Shown: in pieces, positions 1 to 7,680 of the stretch
How positions within the stretch are numbered: the first letter of the stretch is position 1
How the letters are laid out: every line of letters begins with the position of its first letter
NCBI GenBank assembly: GCA_013813345.1
Contig: JACCRW010000142.1
Location: forward strand, 1-26,044
Direction of reading: 5' to 3'
Origin: Actinomycetota bacterium
Lineage (GTDB): Bacteria > Actinomycetota > Thermoleophilia > Gaiellales > Gaiellaceae
DNA length: 26,044 nt
The notes under the pieces: model-generated
Seen by the model: the letters and a program-made list of their open reading frames with translations, nothing else
Told to the model about the DNA's origin: nothing
The model's database searches: none
Made by a program: the position numbers and the translations under genes

Positions 1-1890
1 AGCGGGATCCGCGACGCCTACCGCACCGGCCGGGGCCGGATCGTGATGCGCGCCCGCGCCCACGTCGAGGAGCTCCGCGGCGGCAAGAGCGCGATCGTCG
101 TCACCGAGCTTCCCTATGGGGTCAAGAAGGGCGGCGACTCCGGTGTGATCAAGAAGATGGCCGATCTCGTCGGCGAGAAGGTGATCACGGAGATCTCAGA
201 TCTCGCCGACCACTCCGATCGCACCGGGATGCGGATTCAGATCGAGCTGAAGCGCGATGCGATTCCGCAGGTCGTCCTGAACAAGCTCTACAAGCACACC
301 TCGCTCCAGGCGACCTTCGGCTACAACGCCGTCGCGCTCGTAGACAACGTGCCGCGCACGCTCTCGCTGCTCGAGCTCGTCACGCACTACCTGGACTACC
401 AGCGCGAGATCATCACGCGCCGATCCAAGTTCGAGCTCCGCAAGGCCGAGGATCGCGCGCACGTCCTCCAGGGCTACCTGATCGCGCTCGACAACCTCGA
501 CCAGGTGATCCGGATCATCCGCGGCGCCGACGACACCGACGGCGCCCGCGAGGAGCTGATGTCTGCCTTCGCGCTCTCCGAGATCCAGGCGACCGCGATC
601 CTCGACCTGCGCCTGCGCGCGCTCACCGGTCTCGAGCGCAAGCGCGTCGAGGACGAGTTCGACGACCTCCAAGAGAAGATCGCCGAGCTGCGCGCGATCC
701 TCGGCGACCCCGCCCGTATCGACGCGCTGATCCGCGAGGAGTTGCTCGAGCTGAAGACGATCTACGGCAAGTCGGACGACCGACGCACGGAGATCATCGC
801 CGCCGAAGGCGAGTTCTCGCTCGAGGACATGATCGCCGAGGAGGACATGGTGATCGCGATCACGCAGTCCGGCTACATCAAGCGGCTGCCGGTCTCGACC
901 TATCGCGAGCAGCGCCGCGGCGGTGTGGGCGTCATGGGCATGGAGCTGAAGGACGAGGACTACATCGAGCATCTCTTCGTCGCTTCCACCCACGACTACG
1001 TCCTCTTCTTCACCTCCGTCGGCAAGGTCTACCGGCTGAAGGTGCACGAGCTCCCGCTCGGCTCGCGCCAGTCGCGCGGCCGTGCGATCGTGAACCTGCT
1101 TCCGTTCCGTCAGGACGAGCAGATCCGCGCCGTGATCCAGACGCGCGACTTCAAGGACGCCGAGTATCTCGTCTTCGGAACGCGGAAGGGGATCGTCAAG
1201 AAGACGGAGTTCCTCGAGTACAACACACCGCTGAAGGCCGACGGGATCATCGCGATCAAGCTCCGCGAGGACGACGAGCTGATCGGTGTCCGCCACACCT
1301 CGGGCGACGATGACATCCTGATGGTCTCGCGCAAGGGCCAGGCAGTGCGCTTCCACGAGGGTGCCGTCCGAGCCACGGGCCGCTCCACCGAGGGCGTGCG
1401 CGGGATGAGCCTGCGCGCAGGCGACGAGGTGATCGAGATCAACAACGCAACCGATGAGGCCGACCTGCTCGTCGTGACCGAGAACGGCTACGGCAAGCGG
1501 ACGCCGATCCGCGAGTACCGCCAGACCGGCCGAGGCGGTCTCGGCGTCAAGACGGTGCAGCTCACCGAGGCTCGCGGCCGGCTCGTCGGAGCCCGGGTTG
1601 TGCGCGACGGTTACGCGGTGATGCTGATCTCGACCGGCGGCACCATGATCCGGATGCCCGTCGACGGGATCAAGCGGTCGGGCCGTGCCACCCAGGGCGT
1701 GATCGTGATGCGGTTGCGCGGCGACGAGGTCGTCTCCAGCCTGGCGCCGGTCGTCGAGAGCGACGCCTCCTCGGAGGCTTCGATCGAGGCGTCTGCCGGT
1801 GCTGCGCTCGAGGCGGGAATCGAGCCGGCGGCGGAGCCGCAATTCGACGAGGACGGCTACGCGCCGACGTCCGAGCCGGATGATTCCTGA
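1..1890 (+). CDS. gyrA: DNA gyrase subunit A, 3' part (5' end outside window)
   Basis: This is the GyrA subunit of the type II topoisomerase that introduces negative supercoils into DNA in the cytoplasm. The reading frame is open from base 1, so about 629 C-terminal residues are present. The N-terminal winged helix and catalytic tyrosine lie upstream of the window. The segment opens in the tower region (GIRDAYRTGRGR), passes through the coiled-coil region (around residues 120-260 of the fragment), then enters the six-bladed beta-pinwheel DNA-wrapping domain. The GyrA box near base 910 reads QRRGGVG rather than the usual QRRGGKG. Later blades show related motifs such as RQTGRGGLG and KRSGRATQG. 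The protein ends in an acidic tail rich in E, D, A and S, common in gyrases. A ParC-like subunit is less likely because the pinwheel is complete and the box is well conserved. The stop is at 1888-1890. Confidence 0.95.
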   Translation, partial: SGIRDAYRTGRGRIVMRARAHVEELRGGKSAIVVTELPYGVKKGGDSGVIKKMADLVGEKVITEISDLADHSDRTGMRIQIELKRDAIPQVVLNKLYKHTSLQATFGYNAVALVDNVPRTLSLLELVTHYLDYQREIITRRSKFELRKAEDRAHVLQGYLIALDNLDQVIRIIRGADDTDGAREELMSAFALSEIQATAILDLRLRALTGLERKRVEDEFDDLQEKIAELRAILGDPARIDALIREELLELKTIYGKSDDRRTEIIAAEGEFSLEDMIAEEDMVIAITQSGYIKRLPVSTYREQRRGGVGVMGMELKDEDYIEHLFVASTHDYVLFFTSVGKVYRLKVHELPLGSRQSRGRAIVNLLPFRQDEQIRAVIQTRDFKDAEYLVFGTRKGIVKKTEFLEYNTPLKADGIIAIKLREDDELIGVRHTSGDDDILMVSRKGQAVRFHEGAVRATGRSTEGVRGMSLRAGDEVIEINNATDEADLLVVTENGYGKRTPIREYRQTGRGGLGVKTVQLTEARGRLVGARVVRDGYAVMLISTGGTMIRMPVDGIKRSGRATQGVIVMRLRGDEVVSSLAPVVESDASSEASIEASAGAALEAGIEPAAEPQFDEDGYAPTSEPDDS

Positions 1891-1919
1891 GCCGAAGCGC
1901 GCGCGCTCTCCACGGCTCC

Positions 1920-1948
1920 TTTCCAAACTGCGGCGAACGGTGTATATC
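1920..1948 (+). promoter_or_regulatory. Candidate promoter for the MerR-type gene
   Basis: In the 101-base gap after gyrA, TTTCCA (1920-1925) and TATATC (1943-1948) are separated by 17 bases. Each matches 4 of 6 positions of the sigma-70 -35 and -10 consensus. The A/T-rich stretch stands out in this GC-rich sequence. It would give a leader of roughly 35 bases containing AAAGGG just before the ATG at 1992. This is a motif match only. Confidence 0.35.
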
Positions 1949-1991
1949 TCCCTCTTGAGGGGTCGCCGTCTCTGCCGATAAAGGGTTCGAC

Positions 1992-2288
1992 ATGGCTTAC
2001 AGCAATCAGCTCGACCTGCTTGAACCGATAAACCTCTCCGACCACCTGGAGAAGATCGAGCTCTACCTCGGCCAGGTCTGCCAGATCGCCGGGATCTCGA
2101 AGATGCAGCTCGACTACTGGACGAACAAGGCCCAGATCCCGACCAAGGGCAAGAAGCAGCGGATCTACGACATCGAGGCGCTCGAGACGGTGATGCTGAT
2201 CAAGCAGGGGAAGGACAAGGGCCTGAACCTGGGAGCAGCGATCGACGCCGCCCGGCGCTTCCGCGAGACCAACAGGCAGCTCGTCTAG
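1992..2288 (+). CDS. Small MerR-type HTH transcriptional regulator
   Basis: This is a 98-residue predicted DNA-binding protein. Residues about 26-80 form a MerR-like winged helix: YLGQVCQIAGISKMQLDYW is the helix-turn-helix and KGKKQRIYDIEALE the wing. The sequence fits MerR_1/HTH_17-like regulators whose effector domain is very short or absent. No metal-binding cysteines of classical MerR sensors are present; the only cysteine lies in the HTH. The ATG is preceded by AAAGGG at a suitable distance. The gene follows gyrA by 101 bases and has its own candidate promoter. Its TAG stop shares the tetranucleotide CTAG with the stop of the convergent slipin gene. The target is unknown. DNA binding is well supported by the motif, but the regulated genes cannot be named. 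Confidence 0.8.
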   Translation: MAYSNQLDLLEPINLSDHLEKIELYLGQVCQIAGISKMQLDYWTNKAQIPTKGKKQRIYDIEALETVMLIKQGKDKGLNLGAAIDAARRFRETNRQLV

Positions 2289-3067
2289 CTCGAGCCGCCG
2301 TCGGCCTTCTGCTGCGCGGTGCCCATGAAGGCCGTCAGCATGTCGATCGGGGCGGGGAAGACGATCGTCGAGGAGTTCGTGGCCCCGATTTCGAGGAGTG
2401 TCTGCAGGTAGCGCAACTGCAGTGCCATCGGCGATTTCGCCATCACGTCGGCGGCCTCGGAGAGCTTCTGCGAGGCCTGGAACTCGCCCTCGGCTGCGAT
2501 CACCTTCGCGCGCCGCTCGCGCTCGGCCTCGGCCTGCCGGGCCATCGCCCGCTGCATCCCGGCCGGGATCTCGACGTCCTTGACCTCGACGATCGAGACC
2601 TTGACCCCCCAGGGCGAGGTCGCCTCGTCGATGATCGTCTGCAGGATCGTGTTGATCTTGTCGCGCTCCGAGAGCAGCTCGTCGAGCATGTGCTGGCCGA
2701 GCACCGAGCGAAGAGTGGTCTGCGCGATCTGGGAGGTCGCAACCATGAAGTTCTCGACCTGCACGATCGCGTTCTTCGGCTCCACGATCCGGAAATACGC
2801 GACCGCATTCACCCGGACCGGCACGTTGTCCTTCGTGATCACCTCCTGCGGGGGCACGTTCAGCGTGATCGTGCGCAGGTCGACCTTGACCATCCGGTCG
2901 ATCACGGGGATCAGCAGGAAGAGACCCGGCCCCTTCGGCTCCGGCAGCAGGCGGCCGAGCCGGAAAACGACGCCGCGCTCGTACTCCCGCGCAACCTTGA
3001 CCGCCGCGAAGAGGAACATCAGGAGGATGAAGACGACGGCGGCGAGCGCGATCAGGGTGATCGACAT
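2285..3067 (-). CDS. Slipin / stomatin-like SPFH (band 7) membrane protein
   Basis: This 260-residue protein starts with one hydrophobic segment (residues about 3-25) followed by KVAREYERGVVFRLGRLL, the typical entry to an SPFH/band 7 domain of the slipin (p-stomatin) group. The SPFH domain runs to about residue 190. A helical region rich in A, E, R and Q follows (MARQAEAERERRAKVIAAEGE), as in stomatins, and mediates oligomerisation in the family. Family members form ring-shaped membrane scaffolds. The ATG (3067-3065) directly abuts the stop of the NfeD-like gene upstream. That pairing is the conserved slipin-NfeD operon, in which the NfeD protease can cleave the hydrophobic C-terminus of its slipin partner. 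The specific membrane process served here is not evident. The stop overlaps that of the convergent MerR-type gene. Confidence 0.92.
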   Translation of the reverse strand: MSITLIALAAVVFILLMFLFAAVKVAREYERGVVFRLGRLLPEPKGPGLFLLIPVIDRMVKVDLRTITLNVPPQEVITKDNVPVRVNAVAYFRIVEPKNAIVQVENFMVATSQIAQTTLRSVLGQHMLDELLSERDKINTILQTIIDEATSPWGVKVSIVEVKDVEIPAGMQRAMARQAEAERERRAKVIAAEGEFQASQKLSEAADVMAKSPMALQLRYLQTLLEIGATNSSTIVFPAPIDMLTAFMGTAQQKADGGSS

Positions 3068-4399
3068 CTACGTCCTTTCGGCAGATTCGGGAACGGGTTC
3101 CGGGCTAGCGACGACGAGCTGAAGCTCCTCTTGCTGGACCGACTCTACGCGGACGCGGACGCCGGGGCGCAGCGGAGAGCCGTCGGCGCTGCGCGCGCGC
3201 CAGAGTTCGCCGTCCACGAAGACGAGGCCCTCGCCGCGAACCTGGGCAGACTCGCCGACGAGCCGGTGCGTCCCGACCGCGACCGGCGAGGCCCGCGCCG
3301 TCGCCGCCTTCGTCAGGCCGAAGCCGAAGAGGCCCATCAGCGTCAGCGCGATCGCGAGTGCGAGCTGGATCGACACCTGGTACGCCTCGCCGGCTGGGTC
3401 GAAGAGGAGCAGCGCGCCGATCACGAACGTGACCGCGCCCGCGACCGAGAGCGCGCCGTGCGAGACGATGAACGCCTCGGCGATGAAGAACGCCGCCGCC
3501 AGGATCATCAGCAGGAGCCCGGCCGCCGAGACCGGTAGCACCTGGAGCCCGTAGAGCCCGACGACGAGTGAGATCGCGCCGACCGTGCCCGGGAAGACGA
3601 GACCCGGGTTCCAGAGCTCGACGACGATCCCGATCAGGCCCACGGAGAGCATCAGTGCGACGATGTTCGGGTCGATCAGAACGTCGAGGATCCGCTTCCA
3701 GGTGGACATCTCGATTCGCTCGATCGTCGTGCCCGCACCTGTCGAGATCGTGAGGTCGGGCTTGGTCGGCGGCTCGGTCCCGTCGATCTGGCGGAAGAGC
3801 GAGGCGTAGTCGGCGGCGATCACGTCGACCACGTTCAGCCGCAACGCCTCGCGGGCCCCGAGGTTCGACGCCTCCGTGACCATCTCGCGTGCTTCCTGGA
3901 CGTTCCGGCCGTTCTCGCGGGCGAGCTCGCCGATGTAGGCCGCCGCGTCGTTGACGATCTTGCGCCGCAGGTCGTCGGAGAAGTCCTCGCCGCCGGTCGT
4001 GATCGGGGTTGAGGAGCCGATGTTCGTCTGGGGCGCCATCGCGAGCACGTCGGCGGCCATCCCGATCACCGCGCCGGCCGAGTCCGCGCTCGAGCCGGCC
4101 GGCGCCACGTAGACCACCACCGGCACCTCCGCCGCGAGGATCCCCTTCACGATCGCGCGCATCGAGGAGCCGAGCCCGCCGGGCGTGTCGAGCTCGAGCA
4201 CGACCGCCGCGAAGCCCTCGCGCTCACCGCGCTCGATCGCATCGAGCAGGTACTCCTGGGTGACGGGGTTGACGTCGTTCTCGAACTCCGCCACGAGCAC
4301 ACGCGTAGCGCCTCCGGCCTGGGCGGGCGCGGCGAGCAGGAGCGCAGCGGCTGCGACTACCAGCGAGAGCAGCAGACCGCGCGAGAGCGGAACGTGCAA
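3068..4399 (-). CDS. NfeD-family membrane-bound ClpP-class serine protease
   Basis: This is a 443-residue long-form NfeD protein. Residues 1-28 form a signal peptide ending near APAQAGG. A ClpP/crotonase-fold protease domain follows (about 30-225), with LDTPGGLGSS and DSAGAVIGMAADVLAMAP. Ser107 and Lys147 fit the Ser-Lys catalytic dyad known from archaeal 1510-N (spacing 40 here against 41). Four or five membrane segments cover about residues 240-365. The C-terminus (about 370-430) has the OB-fold pattern of the NfeD soluble domain. The start is inferred as TTG at 4399: an in-frame stop lies five codons upstream and the signal peptide begins immediately. No Shine-Dalgarno sequence is seen. 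A TAGAAT -10-like element ends only 9 bases upstream, so the transcript may be nearly leaderless. The gene forms a two-gene operon with the slipin gene downstream. Confidence 0.9.
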   Translation of the reverse strand: MHVPLSRGLLLSLVVAAAALLLAAPAQAGGATRVLVAEFENDVNPVTQEYLLDAIERGEREGFAAVVLELDTPGGLGSSMRAIVKGILAAEVPVVVYVAPAGSSADSAGAVIGMAADVLAMAPQTNIGSSTPITTGGEDFSDDLRRKIVNDAAAYIGELARENGRNVQEAREMVTEASNLGAREALRLNVVDVIAADYASLFRQIDGTEPPTKPDLTISTGAGTTIERIEMSTWKRILDVLIDPNIVALMLSVGLIGIVVELWNPGLVFPGTVGAISLVVGLYGLQVLPVSAAGLLLMILAAAFFIAEAFIVSHGALSVAGAVTFVIGALLLFDPAGEAYQVSIQLALAIALTLMGLFGFGLTKAATARASPVAVGTHRLVGESAQVRGEGLVFVDGELWRARSADGSPLRPGVRVRVESVQQEELQLVVASPEPVPESAERT

Positions 4400-4408
4400 G
4401 GCAGGTCG

Positions 4409-4414
4409 ATTCTA
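4409..4414 (-). promoter_or_regulatory. Candidate -10 element (TAGAAT) of the nfeD-slipin operon
   Basis: TAGAAT on the minus strand lies 9 bases before the TTG start and would place transcription initiation within a few bases of the start codon. It sits between inverted arms GCAGG (4401-4405) and CCTGC (4416-4420), which could be an operator. No good -35 is visible at 16-18 bases. Confidence 0.35.
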
Positions 4415-4502
4415 GCCTGCGGGAACTCGTAAGGATTCGGTCAAGCAGGGGTCGTGGCGCTTGTCGGCGAAGGGAGCAACCGCCAGTCTCCCGTGCACTC
4501 CT

Positions 4503-6614
4503 GTGAAGAAGCTTGGCTCCCTGCTCCTCGTCGGCCTCGCCTTCGCCCTGCCTGCGAACGCGTGGGCAAGCGACGCGACCATCGTCTCGCGCGATGTCGA
4601 TGCGACGCGCCTGCTCGCGAGCAGCGCTCCTGCGCGCTTCAACCTCGTCGGCGTGCACTGGAGCGGGTCGGGGACGGTGCAGTTCCGGACGCGCTCGCTC
4701 GCCGGCCGCTGGAGCAGGTGGGTGGATGCCGCGCCGGAGGCCGAGGATCGGCCCGATCCGGGAACGAGCGAATGGGCGCGCGGCAACGCCTGGAAGCTCG
4801 GCAATCCCTGGTGGGTCGGCCCGTCCGACCGGATCGAGTACCGCCGTGTCGGCACGGTCAGCCGGCTGCGCGCGCATTTCGTCTGGAGCGAGGCCTCGTA
4901 CGTACCGGCCCGTACGCTGCAACGGGCCGGGGCGCCGTCGATCGTTCCGCGTTCCGGTTGGAAGGCCGACGAGTCGATCGTCCGCTCGAAGCCGGCGCTC
5001 GCGTCGTCCTTGAGAGTTGGGATCGTCCATCACACGGCCGGCTCGAACGGCTACGACGCGGCTCAGTCGGCCGCGATCGTGCGGGCGATCCAGATCTACC
5101 ACGTGAAGGGAAACGGCTGGAACGACATCGGCTACAACTTCCTCGTCGACCGTTTCGGGAAGGTCTTCGAGGGGCGCGGCGGCGGCATCGCCGAGAACGT
5201 CGTTGGCGCCCACGCGGAGGGGTTCAACACCGGCTCGGTCGGTGTCGCCGTGCTCGGCGAGTACGGCTCGCTCTCGGTCGCCCAGGCCGCGCGCGACTCG
5301 CTCGCTCGAGTGCTCGCCTGGCGCCTCGACATCGCTCACGTCGATCCGCTCTCGACGCTCTCGTTCATCTCGAACGGGAATCAGCGCTTTCCTGCCGGTG
5401 TCCCCGTCTTCCTCCGTGCCGTTTCCGGGCACCGCGATACCGGCTTCACGGACTGTCCCGGCGCGGCGCTCTACAGCCTCTTGAACGGCCTCGCCGGCAG
5501 CGTCCAGGCGCTCGGGTTGCCGAAGCTCTACACGCCGCTCGTCAGCGGGACGGTGCCCGGCAGGGTGCGGTTCCGGGCGCGCCTTTCGTCGGCCCTCCCG
5601 TGGTCGGTCGACGTGATCGACGCGAGCGGGGCGTCGGTCGCCGGCACGAAGGGCCAGAGCGCGAGCGTCGACTGGACGTGGGATGCCTCGCTCGCGCCTC
5701 GCGGTCCCTACAGGTACTCGATTGAAGCCGGGGCCGCGACCCCCGTGGCCGGCTCGCTCGGTGGCATGGTCACAGGCCCCGTTGCCGACCCGCCCGCCGA
5801 GCTGACGATCGCCGGTCTCGCGGCCGATCCGGAGACGATCTCGCCGAACGACGACGGCGCGGCCGATGCGGCGAGCATCGTCTACACCCTGAACGACGGG
5901 GCCAACGTGGTCGTGAGCGTCCAGAACGACCTGGGCGAGACGGTGCAGACGCTTCCGAAGGCCTACCGGCGCGCGGGCGAGCATGTTGTCCGCTTCGAGG
6001 CGCTCGACCTCGTCGACGGCGTCTACATGATCTCCCTCGAGGCGAAGGGAACCGGCGGCCGGATTGCGGCGGGCGCGGTGCAGGTCGCTGTCACACGGAC
6101 GCTCGGGAGCTTCGTGCCGTTCCGCCCCGCCTTCTCCCCGAACGGGGATGGACGCGCCGACCGGGTGGCCCTCAGGTTCGTGCTCGCCGCTCCCGCCGAG
6201 GTCCGCCTGCGCGTGCTTCGCGACGGCAAGTGGGTCGCGACCCCGTTCAGCGGGCCGCTGCCCGCGGGCCCGCAGCGGCTCGAATGGGACGGGAGCAAGC
6301 GCGTCGGCCGGTTGCTCGACGGCCCCTACAACGCGGTGCTCGAGGCCACCGACCCGATCGGGACGGCGCGGATCGCGGTTCCGATCGTCTCGGATACGCG
6401 AGCGCCGACGGTGAAGATTCTCCGTCGCTTCCCGCTGAAGCTCGAGCTCAGCGAGCCCGGCGAGCTCACGGTTCGGGCCGGCGGCAGGTCGTTCAAGCGC
6501 CAGGCCGCAGGCGCCGGAGCGGTCCCGATCTTCGGGATCCCGCGGGTCGGCGTCGTCCGGGTCGTCGCCTGGGATCCCGCCGGCAACCCGAGCCGCCCCG
6601 TCTCGAAGCGCTAG
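4503..6614 (+). CDS. Secreted PGRP-type N-acetylmuramoyl-L-alanine amidase with FlgD-like Ig repeats
   Basis: This exported protein of about 703 residues is predicted to cleave the amide bond between muramic acid and the stem peptide of peptidoglycan. A signal peptide (VKKLGSLLLVGLAFALPANA) starts at GTG 4503. An in-frame TTG at 4461 with AGGGG ten bases upstream is an alternative that adds 14 residues. The middle of the protein (about residues 155-345) is an Amidase_2/PGRP domain. Candidate zinc ligands are His176-His177 (VHHTAG), the His of SGHRD and the Cys of DCPG; YNFLVDRFGKVFEGR and GSVGVAVLGEYG are typical of actinobacterial PGRP amidases. The C-terminus carries two FlgD-like Ig modules, each opening with an SPNxDG motif (SPNDDG, SPNGDG), which suggests calcium-stabilised cell-surface folding. 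It lies 17 bases before the sigma-factor gene, so cell-wall and lipid genes may share a transcript. Confidence 0.9.
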   Translation: MKKLGSLLLVGLAFALPANAWASDATIVSRDVDATRLLASSAPARFNLVGVHWSGSGTVQFRTRSLAGRWSRWVDAAPEAEDRPDPGTSEWARGNAWKLGNPWWVGPSDRIEYRRVGTVSRLRAHFVWSEASYVPARTLQRAGAPSIVPRSGWKADESIVRSKPALASSLRVGIVHHTAGSNGYDAAQSAAIVRAIQIYHVKGNGWNDIGYNFLVDRFGKVFEGRGGGIAENVVGAHAEGFNTGSVGVAVLGEYGSLSVAQAARDSLARVLAWRLDIAHVDPLSTLSFISNGNQRFPAGVPVFLRAVSGHRDTGFTDCPGAALYSLLNGLAGSVQALGLPKLYTPLVSGTVPGRVRFRARLSSALPWSVDVIDASGASVAGTKGQSASVDWTWDASLAPRGPYRYSIEAGAATPVAGSLGGMVTGPVADPPAELTIAGLAADPETISPNDDGAADAASIVYTLNDGANVVVSVQNDLGETVQTLPKAYRRAGEHVVRFEALDLVDGVYMISLEAKGTGGRIAAGAVQVAVTRTLGSFVPFRPAFSPNGDGRADRVALRFVLAAPAEVRLRVLRDGKWVATPFSGPLPAGPQRLEWDGSKRVGRLLDGPYNAVLEATDPIGTARIAVPIVSDTRAPTVKILRRFPLKLELSEPGELTVRAGGRSFKRQAAGAGAVPIFGIPRVGVVRVVAWDPAGNPSRPVSKR

Positions 6615-6619
6615 AGGAT

Positions 6620-6625
6620 TAGCAT
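6620..6625 (+). promoter_or_regulatory. Candidate -10 element (TAGCAT) for a leaderless sigma-factor/fab transcript
   Basis: TAGCAT in the 17-base gap after the amidase ends 6 bases before the GTG start of the sigma factor, the distance expected for an actinobacterial leaderless mRNA. There is no convincing -35. AGGG directly upstream of GTG could instead be a weak ribosome-binding site. Confidence 0.3.
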
Positions 6626-6631
6626 AGGGCG

Positions 6632-7246
6632 GTGCAGCCGCCGCGTCGGAGATCCCGCTCGATCGACAACGTGCTTCGGCCCGACGCGCCGCTCGCCTAC
6701 GACCGCCTCAGCGATCCGATCCTCGTCCAGCGCGCGAAGGACGGCGACCGGCGGGCGCTCGCCCAGCTCTGCGAGCGCCATGCGCCGAAGGTCGAGCGCC
6801 TCGCCCGTCATCTCCTCCGCGACCCCGAGGACGCAAGCGACGCCGCTCAGGAAGCGCTCGCGCGGCTCTGCGTGAAGCTCCCGCAGTTCCGGGGCGAATC
6901 GGCCTTCTCGACCTGGCTCCATCGGCTGACGGTAAACGCGTGCCGCGACCTGGCTCAGCGCCAAGTGGCGCGGCGCTGCGAGCCTCTGGACGAGGATCGG
7001 CGGGTCTCGTGCGAGCTCGGCCCTGCCGGAGAGGTGGAGGCCTCGGAGCTGCGCGCCGAGCTCGGCGCCTGCCTCGCCGAGCTGGCGCCCGCACAGGCGC
7101 AGGTGATCGTGCTCAAAGACGCGTTCGACTTCAGCTTCGAGGAGATCGCCGGCGCGGCCGGGATGCCGGTCGGGACGGCCAAGTGCTACGCCCATCGCGC
7201 CCGCAACGGCTTGCGCGAGCGCCTCGGCGACCGGCTGACCGCGTGA
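6632..7246 (+). CDS. ECF-like sigma-70 family RNA polymerase sigma factor
   Basis: This 204-residue protein has sigma region 2 at about residues 27-110 (RAKDGDRRALAQLCERH; DAAQEALARLCVKLPQF; STWLHRLTVNACRDLAQRQ) and region 4 at about 150-200 (LAPAQAQVIVLKDAFDFSFEEIAGAAGMPVGTAKCYAHRAR). Region 3 is missing, as in group 4 (ECF) sigma factors. It would direct RNA polymerase core to a dedicated promoter set. No anti-sigma gene is adjacent. The GTG start follows a possible -10 element by 6 bases. Its stop overlaps the fabZ start in the sequence GTGA, so it is translationally coupled to the fatty-acid genes. That coupling suggests that regulation of envelope or lipid genes is connected to this factor. 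The regulon itself cannot be read from the window. Confidence 0.88.
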   Translation: MQPPRRRSRSIDNVLRPDAPLAYDRLSDPILVQRAKDGDRRALAQLCERHAPKVERLARHLLRDPEDASDAAQEALARLCVKLPQFRGESAFSTWLHRLTVNACRDLAQRQVARRCEPLDEDRRVSCELGPAGEVEASELRAELGACLAELAPAQAQVIVLKDAFDFSFEEIAGAAGMPVGTAKCYAHRARNGLRERLGDRLTA

Positions 7247-7680
7247 GCGCCGACCTTCCTCTGGACAAGGCCGCGATCGAGCGGATCCTGCCGCACCGCG
7301 ATCCATTTCTCCTGCTCGACGAGGTGGTCGCGCTCGATCCCGGCGCCCGCGTCGTCGCCCACAAGCTCGTCACGGAGGCGGACTGCGCCGGCCACTTTCC
7401 CGGGAATCCGATCATGCCTGGCGTCAAGATGATCGAGGCGCTCGCCCAGGCGGGAGCGGTTGCAGTGCTCTCGGAGCCGGCTAACGCGGGGCGGCTCGCG
7501 CTCTTCGCCGGGATCGACGCAGTGCGCTTCAAGCGGGTCGTGCGCCCGGGCGATCTGCTCGAGCTGACGTGCGAGCTCGAGGCGGTTCGCGGGCCGATCG
7601 GCCGCGGCAAGGCGCGCGCGACCGTGAACGGCCAGCTCGCCGTTCGCGGCACTCTTACGTTCGCCGTGGATCAATCGTGA
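7243..7680 (+). CDS. fabZ: 3-hydroxyacyl-[ACP] dehydratase FabZ
   Basis: This 145-residue hot-dog-fold enzyme dehydrates 3-hydroxyacyl-ACP to trans-2-enoyl-ACP in type II fatty-acid synthesis. ILPHRDPFLLLDEV at the N-terminus and the active-site stretch AGHFPGNPIMPGVKMIEALAQAG are diagnostic of FabZ. The His of HFPGNP is the catalytic histidine; in FabZ the partner is a glutamate, matching IEALAQ. The length is typical for the family. The start is GTG 7243, overlapping the sigma-factor stop by four bases (GTGA) and matching the family N-terminus; extending the open frame further upstream adds sequence with no family resemblance. The stop overlaps the fabH GTG by the same GTGA arrangement, so the genes are probably cotranscribed and translationally coupled. 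Confidence 0.95.
   Translation: MSADLPLDKAAIERILPHRDPFLLLDEVVALDPGARVVAHKLVTEADCAGHFPGNPIMPGVKMIEALAQAGAVAVLSEPANAGRLALFAGIDAVRFKRVVRPGDLLELTCELEAVRGPIGRGKARATVNGQLAVRGTLTFAVDQS

Noticed and set aside
196..1926. 576-codon open frame opposite gyrA
   Set aside because: It is the antisense shadow of a strongly conserved gene; the product is repetitive in L, D, E and R.
1950..1961. Hairpin CCCTC-TT-GAGGG as a gyrA terminator
   Set aside because: The stem is only 5 bp with a 2-base loop and it lies inside the likely leader of the next gene.
4224..5984. 586-codon minus-strand frame across the amidase
   Set aside because: The plus-strand amidase has a signal peptide, zinc-site motifs and repeats; this antisense frame has none.
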